Shown here piece after piece: positions 46,100 to 55,581 of a stretch of DNA of 64,000 nt. Below the pieces are notes generated by a model that searched no databases, was not told the origin of the DNA, and saw only the letters and a program-made list of their open reading frames with translations. Within the stretch, counting starts at the first letter, position 1. Every line of letters begins with the position of its first letter. Made by a program: the position numbers and the translations under genes. The stretch comes from Lampropedia aestuarii. GTDB lineage: Bacteria > Pseudomonadota > Gammaproteobacteria > Burkholderiales > Burkholderiaceae_C. Location: the NCBI RefSeq assembly GCF_004803635.1, contig NZ_SSWX01000009.1, positions 1-64,000 on the forward strand. The letters run 5' to 3'.

Positions 46100-47284
46100 G
46101 TGGTCAGTCCCATCATTGATCTTGTTTACTGCAATGCAGGCGGCGGACACCGCGCCAGCGCACTCGCACTCGAAGCCATTGCGCTGGCGCAGCGGCGCAA
46201 TTGGACCATCCGCCTGATGAACCTGTTTGAGGTGCTTGATCCTGAAGGGCGTTTTCATGCCTTGACCGGCCTGAACCCCGAGGACCTCTATAACAAGCGC
46301 CTGGAGCGCGGCTGGACACGCGGCATGGCGCACGAATTGCGGCTGCTGCAGCAAGTCATTCGCCTGAGTCAAACCCGGCTGACACAGCGTTTGACCACGC
46401 ATTGGCGCGGCAATCCGCCCGACATGGTGGTTTCACTGGTGCCCAACTTCAACCGCGTCATGGTCAACGGTTTGCGAGCCAGCGCCAGCCATGCCCCTTA
46501 TGTGACGGTGTTAACCGATTTGGCCGACTTAGACCACGGCCGTTTTTGGATTGAACCAGGCCTGGGCATCCACACCGTCTGCGGCACGGCCCATGCGGTG
46601 CAGCAAGCACAACGCCTAGGCATTGATGCCGAGCATTTGCACCCGACCTCGGGCATGCTGATTCGCCCGGAGTTTTATGAAGCCCCCAAAGAACCGCGCG
46701 CCCAAGCCATGCAGCGCCTGGGTCTGGACACCACGCGACCCACTGCCGTGGTTTTGTTTGGTGGCCATGGCGGCCGCACGATGCTGAAAATTGCCAGGCG
46801 CATGCCCGATTTGCAAACCATTTTTCTGTGCGGCCACAACACCCAATTGGCCGAACAACTGAATGCATTGCCGCTGCAAGCGCCGCGTTGGGTGCAAGGC
46901 TTTACTGCCGATATCGCCCACTTCATGCGCATGGGCGACTTCATGATTGGCAAGCCCGGCCCAGGCAGCATCAGCGAAGCCCTGTGCTGCGGCCTGCCGG
47001 TGATCCTGCTGCACAGCGGCGCCACCATGCCGCAAGAGCGCTACAACGTGCACTGGGTGCAAGAGCAAGGCGTTGGCCTGACCTGCACGACCTTCAAAGG
47101 CTTGCACCAGGCAGTCGCAAGCATGCAGCAGCAACTCACGCACTTTCAAGCGCGAGCCCGTGCGATCAACAACCAGGCCCTGTTTGAAGTGCCTGAGATT
47201 TTGGCTCGCGTCCTGCAGCAAGACACGGCCACACAAGCCTTTGGTATGGACTGGGACCAGTTCCTCTCCAGCCCTGCCGTCTGA
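46100..47284 (+). CDS. GT28-like glycosyltransferase (MurG/MGDG-synthase type)
   Basis: A 394-residue glycosyltransferase with a GT-B fold. CNAGGGHRASALALE near the start is the MGDG-synthase/MurG-like acceptor loop, and GKPGPGSISEALCCGLPVIL in the C-terminal half is the nucleotide-sugar donor signature. Related proteins glycosylate diacylglycerol or cell-wall lipids; the acceptor here is unknown. The GTG at 46100 is chosen for its GGGGGAG ribosome-binding site; a GTG 48 bases upstream is also in frame. It is monocistronic and convergent with the sulfatase. Confidence 0.8.
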   Translation: MVSPIIDLVYCNAGGGHRASALALEAIALAQRRNWTIRLMNLFEVLDPEGRFHALTGLNPEDLYNKRLERGWTRGMAHELRLLQQVIRLSQTRLTQRLTTHWRGNPPDMVVSLVPNFNRVMVNGLRASASHAPYVTVLTDLADLDHGRFWIEPGLGIHTVCGTAHAVQQAQRLGIDAEHLHPTSGMLIRPEFYEAPKEPRAQAMQRLGLDTTRPTAVVLFGGHGGRTMLKIARRMPDLQTIFLCGHNTQLAEQLNALPLQAPRWVQGFTADIAHFMRMGDFMIGKPGPGSISEALCCGLPVILLHSGATMPQERYNVHWVQEQGVGLTCTTFKGLHQAVASMQQQLTHFQARARAINNQALFEVPEILARVLQQDTATQAFGMDWDQFLSSPAV

Positions 47285-47292
47285 ACGATCGC

Positions 47293-47400
47293 AGAGCCTG
47301 TTGGCGATCCTTTCGCAGTCGCGCCAGGGACAAAAAAAGACGGTACCGCAATGCGCTTTAATGTCCCCTCCCCTTCAGCTTGAAGAGGGTGTGCAGGCTC
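47293..47400. repeat. Dispersed repeat element, copy lacking most of the core
   Basis: AGAGCCTGTTGGCGATCC, TTTCGCAGTCGCGCCAGGGA and GCAATGCGCTTTAATG match the left end and flanks of the core; the central hairpin is deleted. The right end GTGCAGGCTC is a partial inverted end. It lies nine bases after the glycosyltransferase stop. Confidence 0.7.
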
Positions 47401-47415
47401 CCAATGCCCCAGCAT

Positions 47416-48747
47416 TTAACGCTGCGGCATGTCCTTGGTCGAATAAACGGGCGAAACCGTCGCATCGGCGGGAATCGCCGGCATGCTGGCATTCCACGCC
47501 TCCCAGCTGCTGCGCATCGCCGCCAAACGCTCGGGCTCATGGCGCGCATGGTTGGCGCGCTCACGCGCATCGACCGCGACGTTGAACAAGTACTCGTGCT
47601 GGTCGACCTTGAGGTACTTCCACTCGCCCACGCGATACGCACGTTGGTCGCGGTGGTTCATGCGCCAAAACAAGGGCCGCTCAAACTCCACCGCGGCATC
47701 GCGCAGCACCGCCGCCATCGATGCACCATCCAGCGGGAAGTCCGCCGCAGGCACTGCACCGGCAACATCGAGCATCGTCGCCGACCAGTCCATCGTCATG
47801 CACAACTGGCGGCTGACGCCACCAGCAGGCACGATGGCAGGCCAATGCACAATCCATGGCACACGGATGCCGCCCTCTGTCAGATCCATCTTGCCGCCCA
47901 CCAGCGGCCAGTTGTCAGAATAGCGCTCGCCGCCGTTGTCACTGGTGAACACGACCAAGGTGTTGTCAACCATACCGTGCTCAGCCAAGGCTTGCATCAA
48001 TTGGCCAATGCCCTCGTCCATGTGGTGGATCATCTTGCGGTAAATATCCACGCTACCGCCCGATAGGTCGTACAAATCGTTCTTCAAGGTCGGCGCGCGA
48101 TTGGCATCGTCACGTGTCTCCCAAGGCCAGTGCGGCGCGGTGTAGTGCAAACTGAGGAAAAACGGCTTGTGGCCTTCTGCCGCATTGGCCTGTGCCTGGC
48201 GGTGCACGTAGTCCACCGCGCGGCGCGATAGCAAATCGGTCAAATAACCGTCCTCGTGCTTGGCCTCCTCGCCCTCCCACCAGTCATGATTGCCGCGTGA
48301 GTCCGCATGCGTGAAATAATCCAGACCACCCGAGAGCGCGCCATAAAACTCGTCATAGCCCGACTGCAAGGGACCGAAGTGTGGTGGATAACCCAAGTGC
48401 CATTTGCCCACCAGGGCCGTACGGTAGCCAGCACCGCGCAGCAGCGATGGCAGCGTTGGGATGCTGGGCGGCAAGCCCAGCTTGTCGCTGCCGCGCGCAT
48501 CGCTGCGAATCGGCTCTTCAGCAGCACCGCGCAAACGGTATTGGTAGCGCCCGGTCATCAGCGCAAAGCGCGTGGGTGAGCACACGGGGGAGTTGGAGTA
48601 GCCCTGCGTGAACAACAGGCCATTGCTCGCCAAACCATCAAGCACCGGTGAAACAGCCCCAAAACTGGCTTCGCGACCGCCATAGCAGCCCAAATCTGCG
48701 AAGCCCAAGTCGTCAGCTACGATAAAAATAATATTGGGTTGTTGCAT
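47416..48747 (-). CDS. Sulfatase (formylglycine type), no signal peptide
   Basis: A 443-residue alkaline-phosphatase-fold sulfatase. The N-terminal IIFIVADDLGFADLGCYGG metal site and the CSPTRFALMTGR sequence with Cys56 are the formylglycine-modification signature of Cys-type sulfatases, and VGKWHLGYPPHFGP is also typical. The ATG at 48747 starts directly with MQQPNIIFIVADD, so there is no export signal; a TTG seven codons upstream does not add one. A cytoplasmic location is inferred. Which sulfate ester it cleaves is unknown. A Bug-type binding protein gene is nearby upstream on the same strand, separated by a dispersed repeat. Confidence 0.88.
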   Translation of the reverse strand: MQQPNIIFIVADDLGFADLGCYGGREASFGAVSPVLDGLASNGLLFTQGYSNSPVCSPTRFALMTGRYQYRLRGAAEEPIRSDARGSDKLGLPPSIPTLPSLLRGAGYRTALVGKWHLGYPPHFGPLQSGYDEFYGALSGGLDYFTHADSRGNHDWWEGEEAKHEDGYLTDLLSRRAVDYVHRQAQANAAEGHKPFFLSLHYTAPHWPWETRDDANRAPTLKNDLYDLSGGSVDIYRKMIHHMDEGIGQLMQALAEHGMVDNTLVVFTSDNGGERYSDNWPLVGGKMDLTEGGIRVPWIVHWPAIVPAGGVSRQLCMTMDWSATMLDVAGAVPAADFPLDGASMAAVLRDAAVEFERPLFWRMNHRDQRAYRVGEWKYLKVDQHEYLFNVAVDARERANHARHEPERLAAMRSSWEAWNASMPAIPADATVSPVYSTKDMPQR

Positions 48748-48853
48748 ACTGAGGAGACACACTTCCAACTAAAAACGCGAGTGTACAAACAAATCCAACC
48801 ACTTCTGCAAGCTGGCGCATACCGGCCGCAATTGGGTAGATGGGCTGCTTTTA

Positions 48854-48985
48854 AGAACCTGTTTACGATTTTTTCGCAGCCGCGCAAGGCACAAAAAAGA
48901 GGCAGTGCAAGGCGCTCGTTTTGCGCATACGCCCGTATGAGCAAAACGGGCAACGCCACAATGCGCTTTTTTGTAAACAGGCTCT
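48854..48985. repeat. Dispersed repeat element, compact complete copy
   Basis: The best short copy: left end AGAACCTGTTTACGAT (48854 onward), then TTTTTTCGCAGCCGCGCAAG, GGCAGTGCAAGGCGC, a hairpin CGTTTTGCGCATACG/CGTATGAGCAAAACG (one mismatch in 15), GGCAACGCCACAATGCGC, and right end GTAAACAGGCTCT. The right end overlaps the TAG stop of the Bug-type gene (48984-48986). Confidence 0.85.
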
Positions 48986-50000
48986 AAGGTTGGTAGCCCG
49001 AGTTTTTCACTACCGGCGCCCACTGCTGCTCAAACGCCGCCAAGGTTTCGCGGGTTTGGGCTTGCGTGCTGCCCACTGGCGTGATTTTGGAATCGATAAA
49101 ACGCTGGCGCAATGCTGGCTCTTGCATCACCTCGTGGACGGCTTGCGCCAAGGCCTCAATGCGCGCAGTAGGCGTGCTGGCCGGAGCGTATAAGGTGTTC
49201 CAGCCTGAGGCTTCAAGCTCCAGCCCCGCCTCTTTGAAACTCGGCACCTGCTCGGCCCAGACCGAGCGTGCATTGCCGGAGGTCGCCAGAATGCGCAGTT
49301 TGCCGCCCAGAAATTGCGGCAATAAAGCATCTTCGGTATCAACAGCAACCGGAATCTGTCCGCCCAGCAAATCGCTGGTCAACGGCGCAGAGCCGTTGTA
49401 GCCAATCACCTCGGACTGCACACCGGCCTTGTCGCCCAACATCAGTGCAAAAAAGTGCGGCAGGCTGCCAGTAGCTGGTACGCCGACATTGGCTTGCTGA
49501 GGATTGTCTTTGAGCCAAGTCATCAAACCTTGGAGGTCGGTCACAGGCAGTGTCGGGGCGACCGCCACGGCAAAATCGTAATTGGTCAAATGGGAGACCG
49601 GAATGAAATCCTTGTCGACGTCGTAGCCCACGTCCTTGAACACCAGCGGCGCCACCACCATCACCGCCGGGTTGGCCAGGATCAAGGCATTTTTATCTAC
49701 CGGCGTGGACTTGAACTGCTGCGCCGCCACGCGACCGCCGGCACCAGGCTTGTTCTCCACAATCACCGGCACGCCCAGTTTGGCGTTCAGTGCATCGGCC
49801 AGCAAACGCGCAGCCCGGTCAGACGCGCCGCCAGCCGGATAGCCCACGATGATGCTGACAGGCGAATCAATACCGGCCTTGCCACTCTCGGCCGCCTGCA
49901 ACAGGGGCGCTGCAAGCAACGCCACTGCCGCCGTCAAACTCCAAGTGAGGCTGCGGCAACGCATGGCTGCACCAAATCTTGTATTACCCAATGTGAACAT
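48984..50000 (-). CDS. Tripartite tricarboxylate transporter binding protein, Bug/TctC family
   Basis: A 338-residue periplasmic binding protein. A signal peptide (about 1-37, ending LLQAAES) precedes VSIIVGYPAGGASDRAARLLADAL and IVENKPGAGGRVAAQQ, the hallmarks of the Bug family, which is greatly expanded in Burkholderiales and binds carboxylates and other small molecules. The ATG at 50000 has GGAGAAG upstream. No TctA/TctB membrane genes adjoin it, which is usual for Bug orphans. Confidence 0.88.
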   Translation of the reverse strand: MFTLGNTRFGAAMRCRSLTWSLTAAVALLAAPLLQAAESGKAGIDSPVSIIVGYPAGGASDRAARLLADALNAKLGVPVIVENKPGAGGRVAAQQFKSTPVDKNALILANPAVMVVAPLVFKDVGYDVDKDFIPVSHLTNYDFAVAVAPTLPVTDLQGLMTWLKDNPQQANVGVPATGSLPHFFALMLGDKAGVQSEVIGYNGSAPLTSDLLGGQIPVAVDTEDALLPQFLGGKLRILATSGNARSVWAEQVPSFKEAGLELEASGWNTLYAPASTPTARIEALAQAVHEVMQEPALRQRFIDSKITPVGSTQAQTRETLAAFEQQWAPVVKNSGYQP

Positions 50001-50170
50001 CAACTGTCTTCTCCGATGCGAATGCAATCTACCAGCGCGCAACATGCGCAACCAGCTCCCCAAAAAGCCCAGCAGACACCGTTTGCGGCCCCTCCTGGCG
50101 CACCGCGCAACGGCCCGGCCGCAATGCGGGCCATTATCCAAGCACGCTTTGCACTTTTATTTATATCCTT

Positions 50171-50190
50171 AGAACGTGTTTACGATCTTA
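50171..50190. repeat. Solo end of the dispersed repeat
   Basis: AGAACGTGTTTACGATCTTA is a near-consensus outer end without the core or a partner end. It is preceded by TT, as at the other solo ends. Confidence 0.75.
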
Positions 50191-50234
50191 TAGCAGGGAT
50201 GCGCAGCGGTGTGCAGCGGGTTAGTCTGCGAGAC

Positions 50235-50254
50235 TGCGTCACACAGGTGACGCA
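50235..50254. promoter_or_regulatory. Inverted repeat upstream of the DJ-1-like gene
   Basis: TGCGTCAC and GTGACGCA form a perfect 8-bp inverted repeat around ACAG, 77 bases before the DJ-1-like start. A regulator site or a leader hairpin are both possible. Confidence 0.4.
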
Positions 50255-50330
50255 CACTACAGCCATGCTGTACCTATTGCGTTCTCGTTCATAGGCAAGC
50301 GGCCTTGTTTTCAACCATAGGAGAGAGACC

Positions 50331-50912
50331 ATGACAGGCAAAAAAATTCTGATGATCTGCGGCGACTACTGTGAAGACTACGAAACCATGGTGCCGTTTC
50401 AAGCGCTGCTGGCCGTTGGCCACACCGTGCATGCGGTATGTCCCAACAAAAAAGCCGGCGACCACATCAAAACCGCGATCCATGATTTCGAAGGTGCGCA
50501 AACTTACAGCGAAAAGCCGGGCCACAATTTCACACTCAACGCCAGCTTTGCCGATGTCAAGGCCGAGCAATACGACGCACTGGTGATTCCCGGTGGCCGC
50601 GGCCCCGAGTATTTGCGCAACGAGCCCGCCGTGATTGCTGCCGTGCGCCACTTCTTTGATGCCAATAAACCAGTCGCAGCGGTATGCCACGGTGCGCAAT
50701 TGCTCGCTGGCGCAGGCGTGCTCAAGGGCCGCACCTGCTCGGCCTACCCGGCTTGCAAGGTCGAAGTGGAGTTGGCTGGCGGCACCTATGCCGATATTGC
50801 CGTTGACCAGGCCCACACCGATGGCAATCTGGTCAGCGCCCCTGCCTGGCCTGCCCACCCAGCGTGGTTGGCGCAGTTCTTAGCCTTGCTGGGCACACGC
50901 ATCACCCATTAA
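50331..50912 (+). CDS. DJ-1/PfpI family protein
   Basis: A 193-residue class I glutamine-amidotransferase-like protein. [15 protein letters not shown] opens the fold; the nucleophile elbow AVCHGAQLL places Cys119 next to His120, as in PfpI proteases, glyoxalase III and deglycase-type members. An AGGAGAGAG ribosome-binding site precedes the ATG. Activity cannot be fixed from sequence; stress or carbonyl detoxification is common for the family. It is followed by proA 60 bases away. Confidence 0.88.
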   Translation: MTGKKILMICGDYCEDYETMVPFQALLAVGHTVHAVCPNKKAGDHIKTAIHDFEGAQTYSEKPGHNFTLNASFADVKAEQYDALVIPGGRGPEYLRNEPAVIAAVRHFFDANKPVAAVCHGAQLLAGAGVLKGRTCSAYPACKVEVELAGGTYADIAVDQAHTDGNLVSAPAWPAHPAWLAQFLALLGTRITH

Positions 50913-50972
50913 AGACGCGCTGAAGCTGGCCGTGGTGCGGCACAAATGCCCAGTCTTTGGCACAATATTGGG

Positions 50973-52253
50973 ATGAACACCCGCACCACTGAAGAGATCA
51001 TGCACGCCATGGGCGTGCAAGCACGCCGTGCCAGCGCCCGCATGGCGATTGCCAGCGCCAAGGAAAAAGCCCTAGCACTGCGCTTTTTGGCCGATTTGCT
51101 GCGCCAGCAAGCGCCGGCATTGCAGGTTGAAAACGCCAAGGACTTGGAGCGCGCGCGCGCCAATGGCCTGACCGAACCGATGGTCGACCGCCTGAAACTG
51201 ACAGACACCATTCTGGAAACCGCAGCCCAGGGCTGTGAACAACTGGCCGCCATGCCCGACATCATTGGCGATGTGATCGGTCTGCGCCAGCAGCCATCGG
51301 GTATTCGCGTGGGCCAAATGCGTGTGCCACTGGGTGTGTTCGGCATGATTTACGAAAGCCGCCCCAACGTCACGATTGAAGCGGCGAGTTTGGCCATTAA
51401 AAGCGGCAATGCCTGCATTTTGCGCGGTGGCTCCGAAGCGATTGACTCCAACAAAGCGCTGGCAGCTTTAGTGCGCCAGGCGCTGGTGCATGCGCAGCTG
51501 CCTGAAGACGGCGTGCAACTGGTGCCGACCACCGACCGCGCCGCTGTAGGCGCGCTGATCACCATGCCCGAGTATGTGGATGTAATCATTCCACGCGGCG
51601 GCCGTGGCCTGATCGAGCGCATCAGCGCCGAGGCCAAAGTGCCGGTGATCAAGCACTTGGATGGCATTTGCCACACCTATGTCGACGATCCAAGCAATAT
51701 TGAACAGGCGGTGGTGATTGCCGACAACGCCAAAACGCACAAGTACAGCCCTTGCAACGCCACCGAGACCTTGCTGGTCGCACGCGGCGTGGCCGAGCAG
51801 TTCCTGCCCAAGATTGCCGCCATCTACGCGGCCAAAGGGGTGGAGATGCGCGTCACCGATGAGGCGCGCGCCTGGGTCAGCCAAGCGCCGCAAGCCCATG
51901 TCGTGTCTGCCACCGAAGCCGACTGGAGCACCGAGTACCTGGCGCCGATCATCAGCATCAAAATCGTTGCCGGACTGGACGAGGCCATTGCCCACATCAA
52001 CCAATACGGCAGCCACCACACAGATGCGATCGTCACCAACAACCACCAGCATGCGCAGCGCTTTTTGCGCGAGGTCGATTCGGCCAGCGTGATGGTCAAT
52101 GCCAGCACGCGCTTCGCCGATGGCTTTGAGTTTGGTCTGGGCGCCGAGATCGGCATCAGCACCGACAAATTCCATGCGCGTGGGCCTGTTGGCGTTGAAG
52201 GCCTGACTTCGCTCAAATTCATCGTGCTGGGCGAGGGCGAAATTCGCCAATAA
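50973..52253 (+). CDS. proA: Gamma-glutamyl phosphate reductase
   Basis: Reduces gamma-glutamyl phosphate with NADPH to the semialdehyde in proline synthesis. The 426-residue product has [28 protein letters not shown], and catalytic Cys261 in [31 protein letters not shown] is the typical C-terminal motif. The ATG at 50973 (MNTRTTEEI) is preferred to the in-frame ATG at 50946. proB is not adjacent. A strong intrinsic terminator follows at 52279. Confidence 0.96.
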   Translation: MNTRTTEEIMHAMGVQARRASARMAIASAKEKALALRFLADLLRQQAPALQVENAKDLERARANGLTEPMVDRLKLTDTILETAAQGCEQLAAMPDIIGDVIGLRQQPSGIRVGQMRVPLGVFGMIYESRPNVTIEAASLAIKSGNACILRGGSEAIDSNKALAALVRQALVHAQLPEDGVQLVPTTDRAAVGALITMPEYVDVIIPRGGRGLIERISAEAKVPVIKHLDGICHTYVDDPSNIEQAVVIADNAKTHKYSPCNATETLLVARGVAEQFLPKIAAIYAAKGVEMRVTDEARAWVSQAPQAHVVSATEADWSTEYLAPIISIKIVAGLDEAIAHINQYGSHHTDAIVTNNHQHAQRFLREVDSASVMVNASTRFADGFEFGLGAEIGISTDKFHARGPVGVEGLTSLKFIVLGEGEIRQ

Positions 52254-52278
52254 ACGCACTGCCAACGCGCAGCCCATC

Positions 52279-52321
52279 AGCACGCCTGGCGCGGTTCACA
52301 CTGCAAGGCGTGCTTTTTTTC
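52279..52321 (+). terminator. Intrinsic terminator of proA
   Basis: AGCACGCCT (52279-52287) pairs perfectly with AGGCGTGCT (52306-52314), followed by a run of seven T. It lies 26 bases after the proA stop. Confidence 0.9.
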
Positions 52322-52348
52322 ACCCCATTGAAGCCACTACCAACGCCC

Positions 52349-52654
52349 ATGATCACCTGCTATTTGCGCTACATCATTGATGCCGACAAACTGGGCGAAT
52401 TTGAGCATTACGCCCAATTATGGATTCCGCTGGTCAATCGCTTTGGTGGCCAGCACCACGGCTATTTCCTGCCCTCCGAAGGCGCCAACAACGTCGCCTA
52501 CGCGTTGTTCAGCTTCCCAAGCCTGGCGCTGTATGAGCAATACCGCATCGACTCCATGCAAGACGCCGAATGCCTGGCAGCTTTTGCCTATGCAAAAAGC
52601 ACACGCTGCATCATCAGCTACGAGCGCAGTTTCTTACGACCGGTGTTTGCGTAA
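52349..52654 (+). CDS. NIPSNAP family protein
   Basis: A 101-residue dimeric alpha-beta barrel-type protein. MITCYLRYIIDADKLGEFEHY and the phase of short strands and helices match the NIPSNAP family, and GYFLPSEGANNVAYALFSF is typical. Function is undefined. I use the ATG at 52349; the frame extends upstream into the proA terminator and is not credible there. Confidence 0.78.
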   Translation: MITCYLRYIIDADKLGEFEHYAQLWIPLVNRFGGQHHGYFLPSEGANNVAYALFSFPSLALYEQYRIDSMQDAECLAAFAYAKSTRCIISYERSFLRPVFA

Positions 52655-52740
52655 ACGCCGTTGGCCTGCCATGGCCACAGCATCACAGCGGGCTTGTGAC
52701 GAACTTGACAGAGTCCTAAAGCCCAGCTTCAACAGCCTTT

Positions 52741-52760
52741 AGAGCCTGTTTACGATCTCC
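52741..52760. repeat. Solo end of the dispersed repeat
   Basis: AGAGCCTGTTTACGATCTCC matches the outer end over 18 bases, preceded by TTT. No core follows. Confidence 0.65.
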
Positions 52761-52854
52761 TTGCAGGCTGGCGCCATTTGCTGCGGCAGGAATGAATCAG
52801 CAGCCCGCATCAGGCAATGCGCCATTTCACCATGGCAAGGCATAAAATGGCGCC

Positions 52855-54528
52855 ATGCTGAAAATCAAACAAGACTTGCTGAACGGTCTGGCCGCTGTGC
52901 TGGACCAGATCTCCCCTGGCGCTGGCGACAAAGCGGCATTTGAGCTGCCCCGCCAGCCAGAACATGGCGACTATGCCATCACGGCCGCCATGCAATTGGC
53001 CAAGCCCCTGAAACAAAATCCGCGCGCCCTGGGCGAGCAGATCAAGGCCGCGCTGCAAGCGCAGCCCGTCTACCAACAATGGGTGCAAGCCGTTGAAATT
53101 GCTGGCCCCGGCTTTTTGAACCTGCGTTTGACCCCCGCTGCCAAGCAAGAGCTGGTGCGCGAAGTGCTGGGCGCTGGCAAAGAGTTCGGCCTGCAGCCCC
53201 AGCGCGATGAGCGCGTGGTGGTCGAGTTTGTCTCGGCCAACCCAACCGGCCCGCTGCACGTTGGCCATGGCCGCCAAGCCGCGCTGGGCGATGCCATTTG
53301 CCACTTGCTGGGCTCGCAAGGCTGGCAAGTGCACCGCGAGTTCTACTACAACGACGCTGGTGTGCAAATCGACACCCTGACCAAAAGCACGCAGCTGCGT
53401 GCGCAAGGCGTCAAACCGGGCGATGCCGGCTGGCCAGAAGCCGCCTACAACGGCGACTACATCCAGGACATTGCCGACGATTTTCTGGCGAAGAAAACCG
53501 TCAAAGCCGATGACCGCGAGTTCACCGCCAATGGCGATGTGAATGACTACGACAACATCCGCCAGTTTGCCGTCGCCTACCTGCGCAACGAGCAAGACAA
53601 AGACCTGCAAGCCTTCAATCTGAAGTTTGACCAGTACTACCTGGAGTCCAGCCTGTATGAGAGCGGCCGCGTTGAGCAAACCGTGCAGCGCCTGATCGAC
53701 CAGGGCCATACCTATGAGCAGGACGGCGCGCTGTGGCTCAAATCCACCGACTACGGCGACGACAAAGACCGCGTGATGCGCAAGTCCGAAGGCGGCTTCA
53801 CCTATTTTGTGCCCGATGTGGCCTACCACATCGCCAAATGGGAGCGCGGCTACCACAAGGCCATCAATATCCAGGGCACCGACCACCACGGCACCATCGC
53901 CCGCGTGCGCGCTGGCTTGCAAGCGGCCGATGTCGGCATTCCGACCGGCTACCCCGACTACGTGCTGCACACCATGGTGCGCGTCGTGCGTGGCGGCGAA
54001 GAAGTCAAAATCAGCAAGCGCGCTGGCAGCTATGTGACCTTGCGCGACCTGATCGAGTGGACCAGCAAGGATGCGGTGCGTTTCTTCCTGCTCTCGCGCA
54101 AACCTGATACCGAATACACCTTCGACGTTGACCTGGCTGTGTCGCAAAATAACGACAATCCGGTCTATTACGTGCAATACGCCCATGCGCGCATCAACAA
54201 GATTTTGCGCGATTGGGGCGGCTCGCTGGAATCACTGAGCACCGTGGATTTGTCGGCACTGGATACCCCGGCAGCACAGGCCCTGCTGGTGAACCTGGCC
54301 AAATACCCGGACATGCTGACTGGCGCAGCGCGCGACTTTGCCCCACACGACGTGAGCTTCTACCTGCGCGACTTAGCTGCCAGTTACCACAGTTACTACG
54401 ATGCCGAACGCATTCTGGTCGACAATGAAGCGGTTAAACTGGCCCGTCTGGCGCTGATTGCTGCGACCGCGCAAGTGTTGCGCAACGGTCTGGCAATGCT
54501 GGGCGTCTCTGCCCCTGAGCGCATGTAA
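52855..54528 (+). CDS. argS: Arginyl-tRNA synthetase
   Basis: Charges tRNA-Arg. The 557-residue class I synthetase has an N-terminal Add-1 domain, the HIGH-type motif [17 protein letters not shown] at about residues 132-148, VKISKRAG as the KMSKS-like loop, and a helical anticodon-binding C-terminal domain. Length is normal. The SPOR-domain gene follows after 25 bases. Confidence 0.97.
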   Translation: MLKIKQDLLNGLAAVLDQISPGAGDKAAFELPRQPEHGDYAITAAMQLAKPLKQNPRALGEQIKAALQAQPVYQQWVQAVEIAGPGFLNLRLTPAAKQELVREVLGAGKEFGLQPQRDERVVVEFVSANPTGPLHVGHGRQAALGDAICHLLGSQGWQVHREFYYNDAGVQIDTLTKSTQLRAQGVKPGDAGWPEAAYNGDYIQDIADDFLAKKTVKADDREFTANGDVNDYDNIRQFAVAYLRNEQDKDLQAFNLKFDQYYLESSLYESGRVEQTVQRLIDQGHTYEQDGALWLKSTDYGDDKDRVMRKSEGGFTYFVPDVAYHIAKWERGYHKAINIQGTDHHGTIARVRAGLQAADVGIPTGYPDYVLHTMVRVVRGGEEVKISKRAGSYVTLRDLIEWTSKDAVRFFLLSRKPDTEYTFDVDLAVSQNNDNPVYYVQYAHARINKILRDWGGSLESLSTVDLSALDTPAAQALLVNLAKYPDMLTGAARDFAPHDVSFYLRDLAASYHSYYDAERILVDNEAVKLARLALIAATAQVLRNGLAMLGVSAPERM

Positions 54529-54553
54529 TCCTGAACGCAAGCTCCCACTAGCT

Positions 54554-55255
54554 ATGGCAAAAAAAACCACCCGACGCAAGTCCGGATCCGAACAGCGCGG
54601 CGGCACGCTCGCCGGCATTCTGATTGGCCTGACCATTGGCGGCATCCTGGCCATTGGCGTGGCCTTGTATGTCTCGAAAATGCCGGTGCCCTTTCTGAAT
54701 ACCTCATCGAATCTGCGGCCATCGGCGCTTGATGCCACAGAGCAAGAGCGCAATAACGCGTGGAACCCCAATGCTGCACTGTCGGGCAACCGCTCGGGCA
54801 CGCAAACCACCACGCAAACGCAACAGCGCCCATTAGGGCCAGACACGGCCTCACAAGACCAGTCGCCGCCGGTGATTCCTGAGCCGCCGTCGGAAGTCGT
54901 CGCGGTCGCGCCTGTGACCCCTGGCAGCACCGATCCGCTGGGTGAATTGGCCGCGCGCGTTGGCAACCGCCCTGGTGCTGCTGAGCCCACGGCCAGCACG
55001 CCGCCGACCTCTGCCGATCCCTACCAGTACTTTGTCCAGGCCGGCGCCTACCGCGCCCGCAGCGACGCCGACGCGCAACGCGCCCGTCTGGCAATGAACG
55101 GCTGGGATGCCAGCATCACCAGCCGTGACGCCCAAGGCCAAACGGTGTACCGCGTGCGGGTAGGCCCATTCAATAAGAGCGAGGATGCAGCCAATATCAA
55201 ACGCCAGTTTGACCAACAAGGCTTTGACTCTGCAGTGGTGCGCCAAGCGCGTTAA
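54554..55255 (+). CDS. SPOR-domain cell-division protein, FtsN-like
   Basis: A 233-residue bitopic protein: short basic cytoplasmic tail (MAKKTTRRKSGSEQ), one transmembrane helix (GTLAGILIGLTIGGILAIGVALYV), a Pro/Thr/Gln-rich periplasmic linker, and a C-terminal SPOR domain (YFVQAGAYRARSDADAQRARL, VYRVRVGPFNKSEDA) that binds denuded septal glycan. It lies directly after argS, a common arrangement in Burkholderiales. An intrinsic terminator follows. Confidence 0.88.
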   Translation: MAKKTTRRKSGSEQRGGTLAGILIGLTIGGILAIGVALYVSKMPVPFLNTSSNLRPSALDATEQERNNAWNPNAALSGNRSGTQTTTQTQQRPLGPDTASQDQSPPVIPEPPSEVVAVAPVTPGSTDPLGELAARVGNRPGAAEPTASTPPTSADPYQYFVQAGAYRARSDADAQRARLAMNGWDASITSRDAQGQTVYRVRVGPFNKSEDAANIKRQFDQQGFDSAVVRQAR

Positions 55256-55302
55256 GCAGCTCTCCACAGCCGGCCGTCAGCTTGCCGTGCCGTCTCTCCC
55301 AA

Positions 55303-55335
55303 AGCGCCATGTTGTACACAGCATGGCGCTTTTTT
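55303..55335 (+). terminator. Intrinsic terminator of the argS-SPOR operon
   Basis: AGCGCCATG and CATGGCGCT form a perfect 9-bp stem around a 10-base loop, followed by six T. It lies about 48 bases after the SPOR gene stop. Confidence 0.9.
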
Positions 55336-55352
55336 GATTGGGCAACAACTTG

Positions 55353-55581
55353 AGCAGGTTCTAAGAACCTGTTTAGGATCTTTTCGCAGACCGCGTTGAA
55401 GCCCAAAAGAATGCAATGCGCGGCAAAAACCGCAGTCGGGCTCTCAGCCCGGCGAGGATTTTTAACAAAGCAGTGCGCCTTTTGGGCTTCAACCCGAAGG
55501 GCAAGGCGCAAAAAAGCGCATTACTGCGTTGCCTGTTTTTTTGTGCCTTGCGCGACTGCGAAAAGATCCTAAACAGGTTCT
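55353..55581. repeat. Dispersed repeat element, long copy with perfect 26-bp terminal inverted repeats
   Basis: A solo inverted end, AGCAGGTTCT (55353-55362), abuts the element proper (55364-55581). The terminal 26 bases (55364-55389 and 55556-55581) are perfect inverted copies, starting AGAACCTGTTTAGGATCT. Inside are GTTGAAGCCCAAAAG and its inverted partner CTTTTGGGCTTCAAC, and a CGGGCT-CTC-AGCCCG hairpin. The right end supplies part of the TAG stop codon of the TauE-like gene (55580-55582). Confidence 0.85.

Larger units (their letters stand above)
50001..50330. other. Divergent intergenic region between the Bug gene and the DJ-1 gene
   Basis: About 330 bases with no gene. It contains a solo repeat end at 50171-50190 and an inverted repeat TGCGTCAC-ACAG-GTGACGCA at 50235-50254 that could be an operator for the DJ-1-like gene. 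Confidence 0.55.
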
